The notes under the pieces are model-generated. The model saw only the letters and a program-made list of their open reading frames with translations, was not told the DNA's origin and searched no databases. A program made the position numbers and the translations under genes. Positions 27,051 to 36,812 of a DNA stretch of 64,000 nucleotides are shown piece by piece (within the stretch, counting starts at the first letter, position 1; each line of letters begins with the position of its first letter). The DNA is taken from the NCBI GenBank assembly GCA_021201295.1, contig JAJQFE010000023.1:1-64000 (forward strand), given 5' to 3'. The DNA is from Tannerellaceae bacterium. GTDB taxonomy: Bacteria > Bacteroidota > Bacteroidia > Bacteroidales > Tannerellaceae.

Positions 27051-27890
27051 ATGCAGATGTTTTCAAAAGTTCCGGGCCCCATCGGTGTTTTTGACTCCGG
27101 GTATGGTGGATTAACTATTTTTGATAAAATCAGGGAGATCCTGCCTGGGTACGACTTTATCTACTTAGGTGATAATGCCAGGGCTCCGTATGGCCCCCGT
27201 TCTTTTGATGTGGTGTATCGTTTTACCCGGCAGGCGGTTATGAAGCTGTTTGAAGAGGGATGCCAGCTGGTGATCCTGGCCTGTAATACTGCTTCTGCCA
27301 AAGCCTTACGGACTATCCAGCAAAAGGATCTGCCTGAATGGAATCCGGAACGCCGGGTGTTGGGTGTGATACGTCCGACTGTGGAGATCATTGCGGATAT
27401 TACTACTTCCGGACATGTGGGAATTTTAGGTACGACCGGGACGATCCAGTCAGAGTCTTATGGAATGGAAATAGAGAAAATATTTCCTCATATTCAGGTC
27501 ACCGGTGAGGCATGCCCGATGTGGGTTCCTTTAGTGGAAAATGAAGAATATGATTCACCGGGGGCAGATTATTTTATCGAAAAACATGTTTCCCATATTT
27601 TATCTGTTGATCCGGCTATAGATACTTTAGTGTTAGGTTGCACCCATTATCCTTTGTTAGCGGATAAAATCAGACAGTTTGTACCGGAACATGTAAGGAT
27701 CTTCTCTCAGGGAGACCGGGTGGCAAAGAGCCTGAAAGAATACCTGCTCCGTCATCCGGAAATGGATCAGCGACTTACCCGGCAGGGTACTTCCCGTTTT
27801 CTGACTACTGAGGCTGCAGAAAAGTTTTCGGAAACAGCTACGATTTTTTTACATGATCCTATTCAGGTGGAACAGATTTCAATTGATTAG
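27051..27890 (+). CDS. murI: Glutamate racemase
   Basis: This 279-residue cytosolic enzyme converts L- to D-glutamate for peptidoglycan. Motifs are PIGVFDSGYGGLTIFDKIRE near the N-terminus, GDNARAPYG, the first catalytic Cys in LVILACNTASAKALR and the second in LVLGCTHYPLL. ATG at 27051 (MQMFSK) is chosen because the frame's earlier ATG at 27000 lies inside the preceding terminator. It is followed 2 bp later by a VanX-type peptidase gene, which also acts on D-amino-acid cell-wall peptides. Confidence 0.96.
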   Translation: MQMFSKVPGPIGVFDSGYGGLTIFDKIREILPGYDFIYLGDNARAPYGPRSFDVVYRFTRQAVMKLFEEGCQLVILACNTASAKALRTIQQKDLPEWNPERRVLGVIRPTVEIIADITTSGHVGILGTTGTIQSESYGMEIEKIFPHIQVTGEACPMWVPLVENEEYDSPGADYFIEKHVSHILSVDPAIDTLVLGCTHYPLLADKIRQFVPEHVRIFSQGDRVAKSLKEYLLRHPEMDQRLTRQGTSRFLTTEAAEKFSETATIFLHDPIQVEQISID

Positions 27891-27892
27891 CT

Positions 27893-28558
27893 ATGAAAAG
27901 GTTTATTGGTTTTTTGTCTGTTTTTATCTTTTGTCTGCAGGTGGGTATTGCTCAAAACCTGGATCAGTATCTTGCTTCTCAGGGATTGGTGGATGTTTCT
28001 GCTATGGATACCACGTTGCGGGTGGATCTCCGGTATGCTACGCCTGACAATATTATGGGAGAGGCCGTTTATGAAGCGATTGCCGGTGTATGGTTACATC
28101 CGGATGCTGCAGAGAAATTACTGAAAGCTCAACGGCTATTAAAAGCCAGATTACCCCACTATTCTCTTGTTGTGTATGATGCGGCCCGTCCGATGTCTGT
28201 ACAGGAGAAAATGTGGAATCTGGTAAGAGGAACAGATAAAACAAATTATGTGAGTAATCCTGCCAATGGAGGTGGACTGCATAATTATGGTATGGCAGTA
28301 GACCTGTCTATTGTGGATAAGCAGGGACATCCTATTTCTATGGGATGTGGTTTTGATTATTTTGGGATAGAGGCTCATATTAATCAGGAAGAAGAACTGG
28401 TCCAAAGCGGTAAGATCACGCAGGAGGAGTTGTCCAACCGTTTGTTGCTCCGTACTATTATGAGAGAGTCGGGTTTTAGTACGGTCTTATATGAGTGGTG
28501 GCATTTTAATGCCTGTTCCCGTTCCTATGCCCGGGAACATTATCCGGTGATTCCATAA
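27893..28558 (+). CDS. D-alanyl-D-alanine dipeptidase (peptidase M15D, VanX type)
   Basis: This 221-residue protein has a signal peptide (VFIFCLQVGIAQ) and an M15D catalytic domain. The zinc ligands are in GGGLHNYGMAVDLS (His and Asp) and the distal EWWHFN (Glu base and His). VVYDAARPM holds the substrate-binding Arg. VanX-type enzymes cleave free D-Ala-D-Ala; a periplasmic version would recycle or turn over cell-wall peptides. This does not imply vancomycin resistance, because no vanA- or vanH-like gene is nearby. It starts 2 bp after murI. Confidence 0.92.
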   Translation: MKRFIGFLSVFIFCLQVGIAQNLDQYLASQGLVDVSAMDTTLRVDLRYATPDNIMGEAVYEAIAGVWLHPDAAEKLLKAQRLLKARLPHYSLVVYDAARPMSVQEKMWNLVRGTDKTNYVSNPANGGGLHNYGMAVDLSIVDKQGHPISMGCGFDYFGIEAHINQEEELVQSGKITQEELSNRLLLRTIMRESGFSTVLYEWWHFNACSRSYAREHYPVIP

Positions 28559-28562
28559 ACGT

Positions 28563-28931
28563 TCAGTCTATACTTTTACCAAATGGGGTAAGCGCTAAGG
28601 CTGCCAGCTTAAAGTGCTGCATGCCAAAAGGAATCCCAATGATCGTAATGCAGAAAAGTAACCCAAATCCTAAATGGGTAAGACAAATCCAGAAACCTCC
28701 TAAAAATAACCAGATCACATTCATCAGAATAGATAAACATCCTCCGGCATTCCCGGTGTCGGTCACTTTGCGGCCAAATGGCCAGAGTGCTAATGTTGCC
28801 ATTTTAAGGGTCTGTAATCCAAAGGGTATACCTATGATCGTGATCATCATTAACAGGCTGGCAATCAGATATTCAATAGCTGTCAGGAGACCTCCGAAAA
28901 TTAACCAGATAATATTGCCTAAAAATTTCAT
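28563..28931 (-). CDS. YccF-domain inner membrane protein
   Basis: This 122-residue membrane protein holds two copies of the YccF repeat: NIIWLIFGGLLTAIEYL with IIGIPFGLQTLKMATLALWP in the first half, and NVIWLFLGGFWICLTHLGFG with IIGIPFGMQHFKLAALALTP in the second. About four membrane segments are predicted. The family is widespread and functionally uncharacterised. It is convergent with the VanX-type gene, with only 4 bp between the stop codons. Confidence 0.92.
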   Translation of the reverse strand: MKFLGNIIWLIFGGLLTAIEYLIASLLMMITIIGIPFGLQTLKMATLALWPFGRKVTDTGNAGGCLSILMNVIWLFLGGFWICLTHLGFGLLFCITIIGIPFGMQHFKLAALALTPFGKSID

Positions 28932-28975
28932 ATATACTATAGTTACTTGTGAAAGGTAAAGATACGGTTTTTTGA

Positions 28976-30361
28976 TTACTTATTTCTTCCATCCTCTTGT
29001 ATGCCGGTGGAAACTTCTCTGGATAAGGAACCAAACCAGCCTTCCCAGTTATAAAAACCTTCCTGGGCAATCACAGCTTCCCTGCTGGCATGAAGTATAC
29101 GAAAACTATCTAATTGTGCATAGATGGTTTGTCTGATGAAAGAAAAACTGTCTGCTAATTCCGGTTTAACCGGTTCGGAGGGTGGCGCGTCCATTTGTAA
29201 CGGATCGATTGGCTGGCCGTTTTTGTATACCCGGAAATCCAGGTGAGGACCGGTGGAAAGACCTGTAGAACCTACATATGCAATCACTTTCCCTGTTTTA
29301 CACGGCTGCCGACCTGCAGGCCACTGGCAAATTTACTCAAATGCATATAGGTAGTTGTATAGACGGTGTTATACTTTACTTTTACATAATTTCCACCTCC
29401 GCTTTCATATCCTTTTGCAATTACTGTCCCGTCACCGATGCTTTTTACCGGAGTACCTACCGGGGCAGCATAATCGACTCCGTGATGTGCCCGGTACTTT
29501 TTTAATACGGGATAAAACCGGGAGTTGGTAAACCGGGAGGTAATGCGAAAAAAAGTCGAGTGGGGCTTTCAGAAAGGCTTTTCTCAGACTATTCCCTTCT
29601 GCATCAAAATATTGCAAGACGCTATCCTGTTCGAAAGGAATAGCGGTGTATTCTTTTCCTTTATGTGTAAATATGGCTCCTTTAATAGAAGCAATATGCA
29701 GGGCTGTTGTATCGTTTACATATGCTACATCATATAATACCTGAAATGAGTCTCCTTCTTTGACATCAAAGAAATCAATCTGCCAGGCAAATGCATCTGA
29801 TAATTTTAGTGCTAACAACGGATCTCCTCCTTTTGATTTAATGGCATTCCATAAAGAGGAGGTGAGGATTCCTTCTGCATAGGCGGGTTTGAGTGTGATG
29901 GGTTTATTGAATTCATAAGCGGTAGGTTCTTCTGTGGTCAGATCGATGATGGTGTAGTCCATGGCTGACCGGGCAAAGGCTATGTACCGGATCTCTTCAT
30001 TTATTCCCCGGGTGGTAAAAGTAGTATAATTCATCCCGGCGCGGAGTTTGGCGGGATCCAGAATGGCTGTAACTGCCTGAAGGATTTTGTCTGTTTCTGT
30101 AGAGTTAAATCCGAGTCTTGTGAAAATTCCTCCCATATTCTCTCCGGATTTTATGGTGTAGTCCGTGACATGTAGGCTGTCCACACAGATTCCATATTGA
30201 TACAGATTCCCTCCGGATTTATCTGTCTGAGTGACCGGTTCCACAGAAAGTCCTTCCGGAACAGGCTGTTTCATTTGTTTACAGGTCAGGTTGAAAACCA
30301 GTAAAAGTGTTAAAACGATTAATATTCCTATCGGAAAAAGTTTGTTTGTTATTTGCGGCAT
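28976..30361 (-). pseudogene. M23-family metallopeptidase with two compensating frameshifts
   Basis: A cell-wall endopeptidase of about 462 codons with an N-terminal membrane anchor. The first frame runs from 30361 to about 29550 and then drifts to a stop at 29432. The true middle lies in the next frame: SRFYPVLKKYRAHHGVDYAA holds the M23 zinc site, followed by AKGYESGGGNYVKVKYN. The third part returns to the original frame at 29287 ([20 protein letters not shown]). The breaks sit at an A7 run on the plus strand (29548-29554, one extra base) and at 29287-29293 (one missing base). As written, no active enzyme can be made. This is either a pseudogene or a pair of sequence errors; the net length stays in frame. 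Confidence 0.82.
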
Positions 30362-30517
30362 GTTAATAAGTTAGTGCAATATACTCTGCAAAAATACTAT
30401 TTTATCTTATGAGAAAATCCTGATAGGCGTTAAAGTATTCAAACAGAGAAAGAAAAGTGGGAAAAGGATTTGTTGTTCCTTTTTAGTATAGCTCTTTACA
30501 ATTTTGTTATTTTGTTG

Positions 30518-30525
30518 TACCTTTG
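30518..30525 (+). promoter_or_regulatory. Candidate promoter -7 element for the Mur-like/DUF4924/rfbD/prfC operon
   Basis: TACCTTTG lies 16 bp before the start at 30542. It is the only good match to the Bacteroidota -7 consensus in this gap. Confidence 0.55.
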
Positions 30526-30541
30526 CATTAAAATGTAAAGG

Positions 30542-31468
30542 ATGCGAAAAGTTCATTTGATCTCCGTGTCTGAGCTCCTTATGCTTGACCTGGCATTGGC
30601 CATTCGTGAAAAAGGATATGAAGTAACCGTTTCAACAGAGGTGTTGACTGAATCAACCCGGACGAAACTTCAGAGAGCGAAGTGTAAATGTTATGGAGAG
30701 GGGTGGTTTCCGGAGAAATTGACCAACCATATAAATTTTGTAGTTTTAGGAGCAGAAGTGAGATCTGATAATCCGGAGCTGGTAAAAGCTAAGGAATTAG
30801 GTTTACTGATTCAATCTGTTCCTGAATTTATATTTCACAGGACTAAAGAAAAGACCCGGGTGGTAGTAGCAGGTGCCCAGGGTAAAAAGTCTATTATTTC
30901 TATGATCGCGTATGCACTGGAAAAGCAAAAGTTAAAATTTGACTATGCATTGACCAGTGAAATCTCTGTGTTGGCTAACCGGGTGCGGATGAGTTATGAA
31001 TCGCGTATAGCACTTATTGAGGGAGATGCACAGGTCACTTCTGAATTGGAAAAGCGGGTTCAACTGGAGTTTTACCGGCCTCATATTGCTCTGTTGACCA
31101 ATCTTTCCTGGTCTATCACTACTGGTACGGCCACTCCGGAAGAATATTACCGGATTTATAAATCTTTTACCGCCTCTATAGAGCGTGAAGAAAAACTGGT
31201 TTATTTTACGGGTGATTCTCTTGTGGCCCGTCTGGCTGAGGGGGTACGGGAAGATGTAACTGCTATTCCCTATGACGAACATGTAGTCGTAGAAAAAGAG
31301 AAGTTTACCTATCTTCAAACCCGTTACGGGGAATTTCCTGTTCATATCCCGGATGCCTATTTTCTGCTTAATCTGAATGCTGCGCGGTTGGTCTGTCGCC
31401 AGTTAGGGGTAAAGGATGCGGATTTTTACCGGTCTATGTCTGAGTATAGTTTATCTTTCTCTGTATGA
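30542..31468 (+). CDS. Reduced Mur-ligase-like protein with an altered P-loop
   Basis: This 308-residue protein resembles the first two domains of MurC/Mpl ligases. An N-terminal Rossmann part (MRKVHLISVSELLMLDLALA) leads to FVVLGAEVRSDNPELVKAKE, typical of this group. The ATP loop reads VVAGAQGKKSIISMIAYAL, where MurC-type enzymes have GTHGKTTT. The usual C-terminal domain is absent. Ligase activity is therefore doubtful, and a binding or regulatory role is possible. It overlaps the DUF4924 gene by 4 bp and starts an operon with rfbD and prfC. A TACCTTTG -7 element lies at 30518. Confidence 0.75.
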   Translation: MRKVHLISVSELLMLDLALAIREKGYEVTVSTEVLTESTRTKLQRAKCKCYGEGWFPEKLTNHINFVVLGAEVRSDNPELVKAKELGLLIQSVPEFIFHRTKEKTRVVVAGAQGKKSIISMIAYALEKQKLKFDYALTSEISVLANRVRMSYESRIALIEGDAQVTSELEKRVQLEFYRPHIALLTNLSWSITTGTATPEEYYRIYKSFTASIEREEKLVYFTGDSLVARLAEGVREDVTAIPYDEHVVVEKEKFTYLQTRYGEFPVHIPDAYFLLNLNAARLVCRQLGVKDADFYRSMSEYSLSFSV

Positions 31469-32016
31469 TTGTAGCCAAACAAAAAAGAAAAGAAAATATA
31501 GCGGAATATCTGCTGTATATGTGGCAGGTGGAAGATCTGATCCGTGCCAGCCGATTCGATATAGAGGTGATCCGGCAGAACATTATATCCAGATATGATC
31601 AACCTGATCCTGTCAAGGCTGAAATCAGTCAATGGTATGAAGAGTTGATTGACATGATGCGTAGTGAAGGGGTTATGGAACAAGGTCATATTCAATTAAA
31701 CCGGAATGTAATTATTTCTTTGACGGATCTTCATTTGAGACTGCTAAAGTCACCGAAAGAAATGCTCTATAGTGCTGCCTATTATAAAACATTACCTTAT
31801 ATTGTTCAGTTACGTGCCAAATCAGGTGGAGCTGAATTACCAGAGCTGGAAACCTGCTTTTCGGCTGTATATGGTTATTTGTTGTTAAAGATGCAGCAAC
31901 GGGAAGTGAGTCAGGAAACATGGGAAGGCGTGAAACAGATCAGTTCTTTTCTTGCTCTTTTATCGGAAAAATACCATGCGGAAATGAATGGTGAATTAAA
32001 GTTGGAGGAGGAATGA
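31465..32016 (+). CDS. DUF4924 family protein
   Basis: This 183-residue protein is mainly helical and has no signal or membrane segment. Recognised family pieces are KQKRKENIAEYLLYMWQVED at the N-terminus and YYKTLPYIVQLRAKSGG in the second half. The family is conserved in Bacteroidales and uncharacterised. It overlaps the upstream Mur-like gene by 4 bp and rfbD downstream by 4 bp, so the four genes are almost certainly translated from one message. Confidence 0.85.
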   Translation: MIVAKQKRKENIAEYLLYMWQVEDLIRASRFDIEVIRQNIISRYDQPDPVKAEISQWYEELIDMMRSEGVMEQGHIQLNRNVIISLTDLHLRLLKSPKEMLYSAAYYKTLPYIVQLRAKSGGAELPELETCFSAVYGYLLLKMQQREVSQETWEGVKQISSFLALLSEKYHAEMNGELKLEEE

Positions 32017-32891
32017 GGAAACGAACTGTATTAGTTACCGGTGCAAATGGTCAGTTAGGGAACTGTATCCGGGTCTTAGCTCCTTTATATTCCGGATATG
32101 AGTTTTTATTTACGGATATGGATACGTTAGATATCTGTAATACTGAGAGTATAGCTGCCTGTTTTTCTGTGCATCCTGTGGAATATATTATTAATTGTGC
32201 GGCTTATACAGCGGTAGATAAAGCAGAGGATGAGGAATCCTTGAGTGTACGGATTAACAGGGATGCTGTTGCTATTTTAGGAAAAACTGCTGCAGCGATA
32301 GGGGCCAAAGTCATTCATGTGTCCACTGACTATGTCTTTGACGGAACTAAAAATATACCTTATATAGAATCAGATCTGGTGAATCCGGTTTCTGTATATG
32401 GAAAGAGTAAAGCTGCGGGAGAAGAGGTTCTTCAGGCTGTTAACCCGGAGTCTGTTATACTTCGTACTTCCTGGTTGTATTCCGAATTCGGAAATAACTT
32501 TATGAAGAGTATGCTTCACTATGGTAATGAGCGGCAGGAAATGCGTGTAGTATTTGACCAGGTGGGAACACCTACGTATGCCGGAGACCTGGCAAAGGCT
32601 ATTCTCGGTATACTTCAGGCAGGGGAAAAAGGACATTTTATTCCTGGTATTTATCATTTTTCTAATGAGGGTGTTTGTAGCTGGTATGATTTTGCTGTCA
32701 GGATATTTGCTATGGCTGGTATGCCTACTCAGGTATTCCCGATAGAATCTTCGGAATATCCTACCAGGGCTATCCGTCCCTTTTATAGTGTATTAAATAA
32801 AACTAAAATAAAGATGACTTATAAGCTTTCTATCCCTCATTGGGAAGAAAGTTTGTACGTTTGTTATAAGAAATTTGTAAATAGGTCATGA
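32013..32891 (+). CDS. rfbD: dTDP-4-dehydrorhamnose reductase
   Basis: This 292-residue NADPH-dependent short-chain dehydrogenase-like enzyme makes the last step to dTDP-L-rhamnose for surface polysaccharides. The N-terminal cofactor site is [28 protein letters not shown] and the YxxxK pair in [13 protein letters not shown] follow, and [16 protein letters not shown] is typical of the family. The other three rml genes are not in the window. It overlaps DUF4924 and prfC by 4 bp each. The close link with prfC recurs in Bacteroidales. Confidence 0.94.
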   Translation: MRKRTVLVTGANGQLGNCIRVLAPLYSGYEFLFTDMDTLDICNTESIAACFSVHPVEYIINCAAYTAVDKAEDEESLSVRINRDAVAILGKTAAAIGAKVIHVSTDYVFDGTKNIPYIESDLVNPVSVYGKSKAAGEEVLQAVNPESVILRTSWLYSEFGNNFMKSMLHYGNERQEMRVVFDQVGTPTYAGDLAKAILGILQAGEKGHFIPGIYHFSNEGVCSWYDFAVRIFAMAGMPTQVFPIESSEYPTRAIRPFYSVLNKTKIKMTYKLSIPHWEESLYVCYKKFVNRS

Positions 32892-34468
32892 GTCAGCTTA
32901 CAGAAGAGATTAAAAGAAGAAGAACGTTTGCCATTGTCAGTCATCCGGATGCGGGAAAGACTACTTTAACGGAGAAGTTATTGCTTTTTGGAGGAGCTAT
33001 TCATGTGGCCGGAGCGGTCAAATCTAATAAAATTAAGAAAACTGCGACATCAGACTGGATGGAAATAGAGAAACAACGTGGTATTTCTGTGGCTACTTCT
33101 GTAATGGCTTTTGATTATGCAGATCATAAGATCAATATATTGGATACACCTGGTCACCAGGATTTTGCGGAAGATACTTTCCGTACCCTGACGGCGGTTG
33201 ATAGTGTGATTATTGTGATTGATATTGCCAAAGGGGTAGAGGCACAAACCCGTAAACTGATGGAAGTCTGCCGTATGCGGAAAACTCCCGTAATCGTGTT
33301 TGTGAATAAAATGGACCGTGACGGAAAAGACCCGTTTGATCTGCTGGATGAAATTGAGGAGGAACTGCATATCAAAGTTCGTCCTTTAAGCTGGCCGATA
33401 GATATGGGACAGCGTTTTAAAGGGGTGCATAATATTTTTGAAGAAAAGCTGGATTTATATACTCCCAGTAAACAGTTTGTGACGGAGAGTGTGGAGTTCA
33501 AGGATATTAATAGTCCGGAACTGGAAAATTATATGGATGTTTCTCTGGCCCGAAAGTTGCGGGAGGATGTTGAACTGATAGAAGGTGTTTATCCTGAGTT
33601 TGATGTGGATACTTATCTGAGAGGAGATATTGCTCCTGTCTTTTTTGGTTCAGCATTAAATAACTTTGGAGTAAAAGAGTTATTGGATTGTTTTATCCGG
33701 ATCGCACCTTCTCCCCGTCCGGTAAAGGCTATCGAAAGGGAGGTCATACCGGAAGAAGAGAATTTCAGCGGTTTTATTTTTAAGATCCATGCGAATATGG
33801 ATCCTAATCACCGGAGTTGTATTGCTTTTGTGAAGATCTGTTCCGGCCGGTTTGAGCGGAATGCGAACTATAAGCATGTTCGCTTTGGGAAAATGATGCG
33901 TTTCAGTAGTCCTACTGCTTTTATGGCGCAGAAAAAGGAGACGGTGGATGAAGCCTTTGCAGGAGATATTATTGGTCTTCCGGATACCGGGAACTTCAAG
34001 ATCGGGGATACGTTAACTGCCGGAGAGGAACTTCATTTTAAAGGGTTACCCAGCTTTTCTCCGGAGATGTTTAAGTATATTGAGAATGCGGACCCGATGA
34101 AAGCGAAGCAGTTGAATAAGGGCATAGAACAGTTGATGGATGAAGGGGTAGCCCAGTTATTTACTAATCAATTTAACGGCCGGAAGATTATCGGGACTGT
34201 CGGACAACTACAGTTTGAGGTAATACAATATCGTTTATTGCATGAATATGCTGCTCAGTGTAAATGGGAACCAGTCAGTTTATATAAAGCTTGTTGGATA
34301 GAAAGTGAGAATGAACAAATGCTGGATAGCTTTAAAAAGCGTAAGGCTCAATATATGGCTCTGGACCGGGAAGGACGGGATGTTTATCTCGCAGATTCAG
34401 CTTATGTGCTTACTATGGCCCAAAATGATTTTCCGGATATTAAGTTCCATTTTACTTCGGAATTTTGA
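32888..34468 (+). CDS. prfC: Peptide chain release factor 3
   Basis: This 526-residue translational GTPase removes class 1 release factors from the ribosome after termination. G motifs are [13 protein letters not shown] (G1), [12 protein letters not shown] (G2), [14 protein letters not shown] (G3) and [10 protein letters not shown] (G4). The elongation-factor domain II and the RF3 C-terminal domain follow to residue 526. It is the last gene of the operon starting at 30542, and a hairpin follows at 34488. The length matches the family. Confidence 0.96.
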   Translation: MSQLTEEIKRRRTFAIVSHPDAGKTTLTEKLLLFGGAIHVAGAVKSNKIKKTATSDWMEIEKQRGISVATSVMAFDYADHKINILDTPGHQDFAEDTFRTLTAVDSVIIVIDIAKGVEAQTRKLMEVCRMRKTPVIVFVNKMDRDGKDPFDLLDEIEEELHIKVRPLSWPIDMGQRFKGVHNIFEEKLDLYTPSKQFVTESVEFKDINSPELENYMDVSLARKLREDVELIEGVYPEFDVDTYLRGDIAPVFFGSALNNFGVKELLDCFIRIAPSPRPVKAIEREVIPEEENFSGFIFKIHANMDPNHRSCIAFVKICSGRFERNANYKHVRFGKMMRFSSPTAFMAQKKETVDEAFAGDIIGLPDTGNFKIGDTLTAGEELHFKGLPSFSPEMFKYIENADPMKAKQLNKGIEQLMDEGVAQLFTNQFNGRKIIGTVGQLQFEVIQYRLLHEYAAQCKWEPVSLYKACWIESENEQMLDSFKKRKAQYMALDREGRDVYLADSAYVLTMAQNDFPDIKFHFTSEF

Positions 34469-34487
34469 TCTCCCCAATCATTAGGCT

Positions 34488-34513
34488 GTGTTCCCCATGG
34501 AAGCGGGGAACAC
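34488..34513. terminator. Hairpin between convergent prfC and yjjG-like genes
   Basis: GTGTTCCCC (34488-34496) pairs perfectly with GGGGAACAC (34505-34513). An AT-rich segment ending in TTTTTT follows on the plus strand. It lies between two convergent stop codons and may serve both directions. Confidence 0.6.
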
Positions 34514-34514
34514 A

Positions 34515-35207
34515 TTACAATATATTTTTTATTTCTACAAGGGAGTGAACCGTGTAAGTTGGAGTGAATTCCTGCGGGGAGAGTTCTTCCGGATTCAGCC
34601 ATAGTTGATCAATCTTTGAATCGTGTGCTCCTACTATATCTGCTTCCCAGCTATCTCCTATCATAAGTGTTTCCCTACGGCGTGAATTTGTATTTTTCAG
34701 GGCAAAATCAAAAATTTCTTTGTGGGGTTTTTGTATGCCGGCATCTTCAGAAAGGATCATTCTTTCAAAATAAGAGGATAATCCGGAGTTCTCAAGTTTT
34801 TTAGATTGTACTTCCCGGAATCTATTGGACAAAATAAACAATCGGTAGGTCGGCCGGAGATATTCCAGGATCTCTATAGCACCTGGGACTAAGCGGGTTT
34901 TAGTCGTGGTTCGTTGCAGGAAATCCTGATTTATTTTCAGTACAGTAGCGGGATCTTCTATTCCTAACGGACGGGTCACATACCGGAAACGTTCCAGAAT
35001 AAGTGTTTGTTTATTGATTTCGTTTCTTCGGTATTTTGCCCATAAATCTAAATTATGTGGCATGTAAATTTCAAAAAAAGCCTCGAACGACTTATAATGC
35101 CGGTTAAACTGGTAGTCGATATAAAGTTCTTCAAGGCATTCTTTATTATTATGATACGTATCCCACAACGTATCATCCAGATCAATAAACAGATTTTTAT
35201 ATTTCAT
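34515..35207 (-). CDS. yjjG: YjjG-family noncanonical pyrimidine nucleotidase (HAD superfamily)
   Basis: This 230-residue phosphatase belongs to the HAD fold. Motif I is FIDLDDTLWDT, with nucleophile Asp near residue 10. The alpha-helical cap follows, then motif II FILSNR, the Lys of motif III in IQKPHKEIF and motif IV MIGDSWEADIVGA. YjjG-type enzymes dephosphorylate pyrimidine nucleotides, including noncanonical ones, as a clean-up function. It ends a leftward series that starts with the helicase at 39129 and is 1 bp from the coiled-coil lipoprotein gene. Confidence 0.88.
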   Translation of the reverse strand: MKYKNLFIDLDDTLWDTYHNNKECLEELYIDYQFNRHYKSFEAFFEIYMPHNLDLWAKYRRNEINKQTLILERFRYVTRPLGIEDPATVLKINQDFLQRTTTKTRLVPGAIEILEYLRPTYRLFILSNRFREVQSKKLENSGLSSYFERMILSEDAGIQKPHKEIFDFALKNTNSRRRETLMIGDSWEADIVGAHDSKIDQLWLNPEELSPQEFTPTYTVHSLVEIKNIL

Positions 35208-36080
35208 TTATCCTACTTCTATTACCAGGTATCTTCCCAGGCTCCAGAATGTTTTATAATCTACAATATTTAGTATCAGGTTGCCGTCCTCGTCTTTAGC
35301 AAATTGGTAAGATCCTTCCGGATGATTAGATTTTAATTTTGCTTTATTTGCAAATAAAGGTACTTCCAGGACTTCCCGAATATCGATGGATATGAAATAA
35401 TCTTTGTTAAAATCATCCTGTAACACTTTGGATTTGGCAAACAGGCTTCCTCCAGATAGTATTTTCTGGTCTTTAAGCTCTTTGGAGGTACCGAAGCAAT
35501 AATAAGCTGTATGTAAATTTTTATCCTGCTGGTTAAGTGTTTCGGACTGGGCAGCGGTAACAGTGACTAAACCTTCCAGTTCTTCATTCAGGTTGGTTAC
35601 TATTTCGTCCAGTTCCTGTATGCGGACGTTTTTTTGTGCCAGATCTTCCTGTAAAGCCATAATCGTGGTGGCTTTCTGATCGATTTCGGAAGTCAGGCGA
35701 TCAATCGTTTTCCGTAGGGCGGCAGATTGTACATTGCTTTTACTTAGTTTATCTTCCAGTTGTTTGATCTGTTCCTTATTCTTTTTCAATGTTTCACTGA
35801 TCAGTTGCATATTCTGCCTGATCTGATTACGGGCGGAAACGCTTAATTCTCCTCCCTGATTTTGCATGGTCAGGTAATTCTCTGCATCCCGGATTGCCTG
35901 AAAATCTGCTTCTATTTCATTCAGAATAGATAGCATTTCATCCATTTCACTGGAATATTTTGCATTCTCTAAACGTAAGGAATCATTTTCAGATTTCAAC
36001 TTTTTATTTTCTGCAGATTGCTGTTGTCCACAGGATGCCAGAGTGGCTATGCAAATAAAAACTAATAATACCTTTTTCAT
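35208..36080 (-). CDS. Coiled-coil lipoprotein of unknown function
   Basis: The 290-residue product has a type II signal (FICIATLASCGQQQS). Residues about 22-185 are heptad-rich, with several Glu/Lys/Leu stretches (KKLKSENDSLRLENAK, RKTIDRLTSEIDQKATTIMA), so a long coiled coil extends from the membrane. The C-terminal about 100 residues form a compact domain with FAKSKVLQDDFNKDYFISID and NHPEGSYQFAKDEDGNLIL. I do not recognise a named family, though similar proteins occur in Bacteroidales. It is separated from rsmI by 14 bp and from the nucleotidase by no gap. Confidence 0.8.
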   Translation of the reverse strand: MKKVLLVFICIATLASCGQQQSAENKKLKSENDSLRLENAKYSSEMDEMLSILNEIEADFQAIRDAENYLTMQNQGGELSVSARNQIRQNMQLISETLKKNKEQIKQLEDKLSKSNVQSAALRKTIDRLTSEIDQKATTIMALQEDLAQKNVRIQELDEIVTNLNEELEGLVTVTAAQSETLNQQDKNLHTAYYCFGTSKELKDQKILSGGSLFAKSKVLQDDFNKDYFISIDIREVLEVPLFANKAKLKSNHPEGSYQFAKDEDGNLILNIVDYKTFWSLGRYLVIEVG

Positions 36081-36094
36081 TTGGGTTGTCGTTT

Positions 36095-36802
36095 TTAGTT
36101 TAACTTTTCTGTTTCTTTATTTTCCCTGCCGGATTTCATTCCGGCCAGAATGATTACAAATTCTCCTTTCAGTTCACGGGCGGAAAAGTGGGTAATCACT
36201 TCTTCTAAAGATCCTCTTACGGTCTCTTCATAGAATTTTGATATTTCTCTTGATACAGATACTTGACGGTCATGGCCGCAATATTCAGCCAATTGGGTAA
36301 GTGTCTTTACAACCCGGTAGGGAGATTCGTGCAATATCATGGTTCTTTCTTCTGTTGCCAGTTCTTTTATCCGGCTTTGCCTACCCTTTTTTTGCGGAAG
36401 AAAACCTTCAAAACAGAATTTATCGGTAGGGAGACCGGATACTACCAGGGCGGGTACAAATGCCGTTGCTCCGGGTAAACATTCCACTTTAACTCCCTGC
36501 CGTACACATTCCCGAACCAACATAAATCCGGGATCTGAAATACCAGGTGTACCGGCATCGGAAACTAAGGCTACATTCTCTCCTGACTGTATACGTGTTG
36601 TTATCTGTTCTACTGTTTTATGTTCATTGAACTTATGGTGGGACTGCATATTGTTTTGTATATCAAAATGTTTTAACAGTAAGCCCGTTGTCCGGGTATC
36701 TTCTGCCAAAATGAGATCCACCTCTTTTAGTATTCGGATAGCCCGGAAGGTCATATCTTCCAGATTGCCGACAGGAGTAGGTATGATATATAGCTTAGCC
36801 AT
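36095..36802 (-). CDS. rsmI: 16S rRNA (cytidine-1402-2'-O)-methyltransferase
   Basis: This 235-residue SAM-dependent methyltransferase of the tetrapyrrole methylase fold modifies C1402 in the ribosomal decoding centre. Features are LYIIPTPVGNLEDMTFRAI at the start, LAEDTRTTGLLL, LVSDAGTPGISDPGFMLV and PGATAFVPALVVSGLP, followed by HESPYR. The family usually has about 270-290 residues; this copy is shorter at the C-terminus, with a Lys/Glu-rich tail. It is 10 bp after a coiled-coil gene in the same leftward run. Confidence 0.94.
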   Translation of the reverse strand: MAKLYIIPTPVGNLEDMTFRAIRILKEVDLILAEDTRTTGLLLKHFDIQNNMQSHHKFNEHKTVEQITTRIQSGENVALVSDAGTPGISDPGFMLVRECVRQGVKVECLPGATAFVPALVVSGLPTDKFCFEGFLPQKKGRQSRIKELATEERTMILHESPYRVVKTLTQLAEYCGHDRQVSVSREISKFYEETVRGSLEEVITHFSARELKGEFVIILAGMKSGRENKETEKLN

Positions 36803-36812
36803 TCATTTTCTG

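Noticed and set aside
27893-28558. Vancomycin-resistance cluster suggested by the VanX-type peptidase
   Set aside because: No vanA, vanH or regulator genes are nearby; the position next to murI fits ordinary cell-wall turnover.
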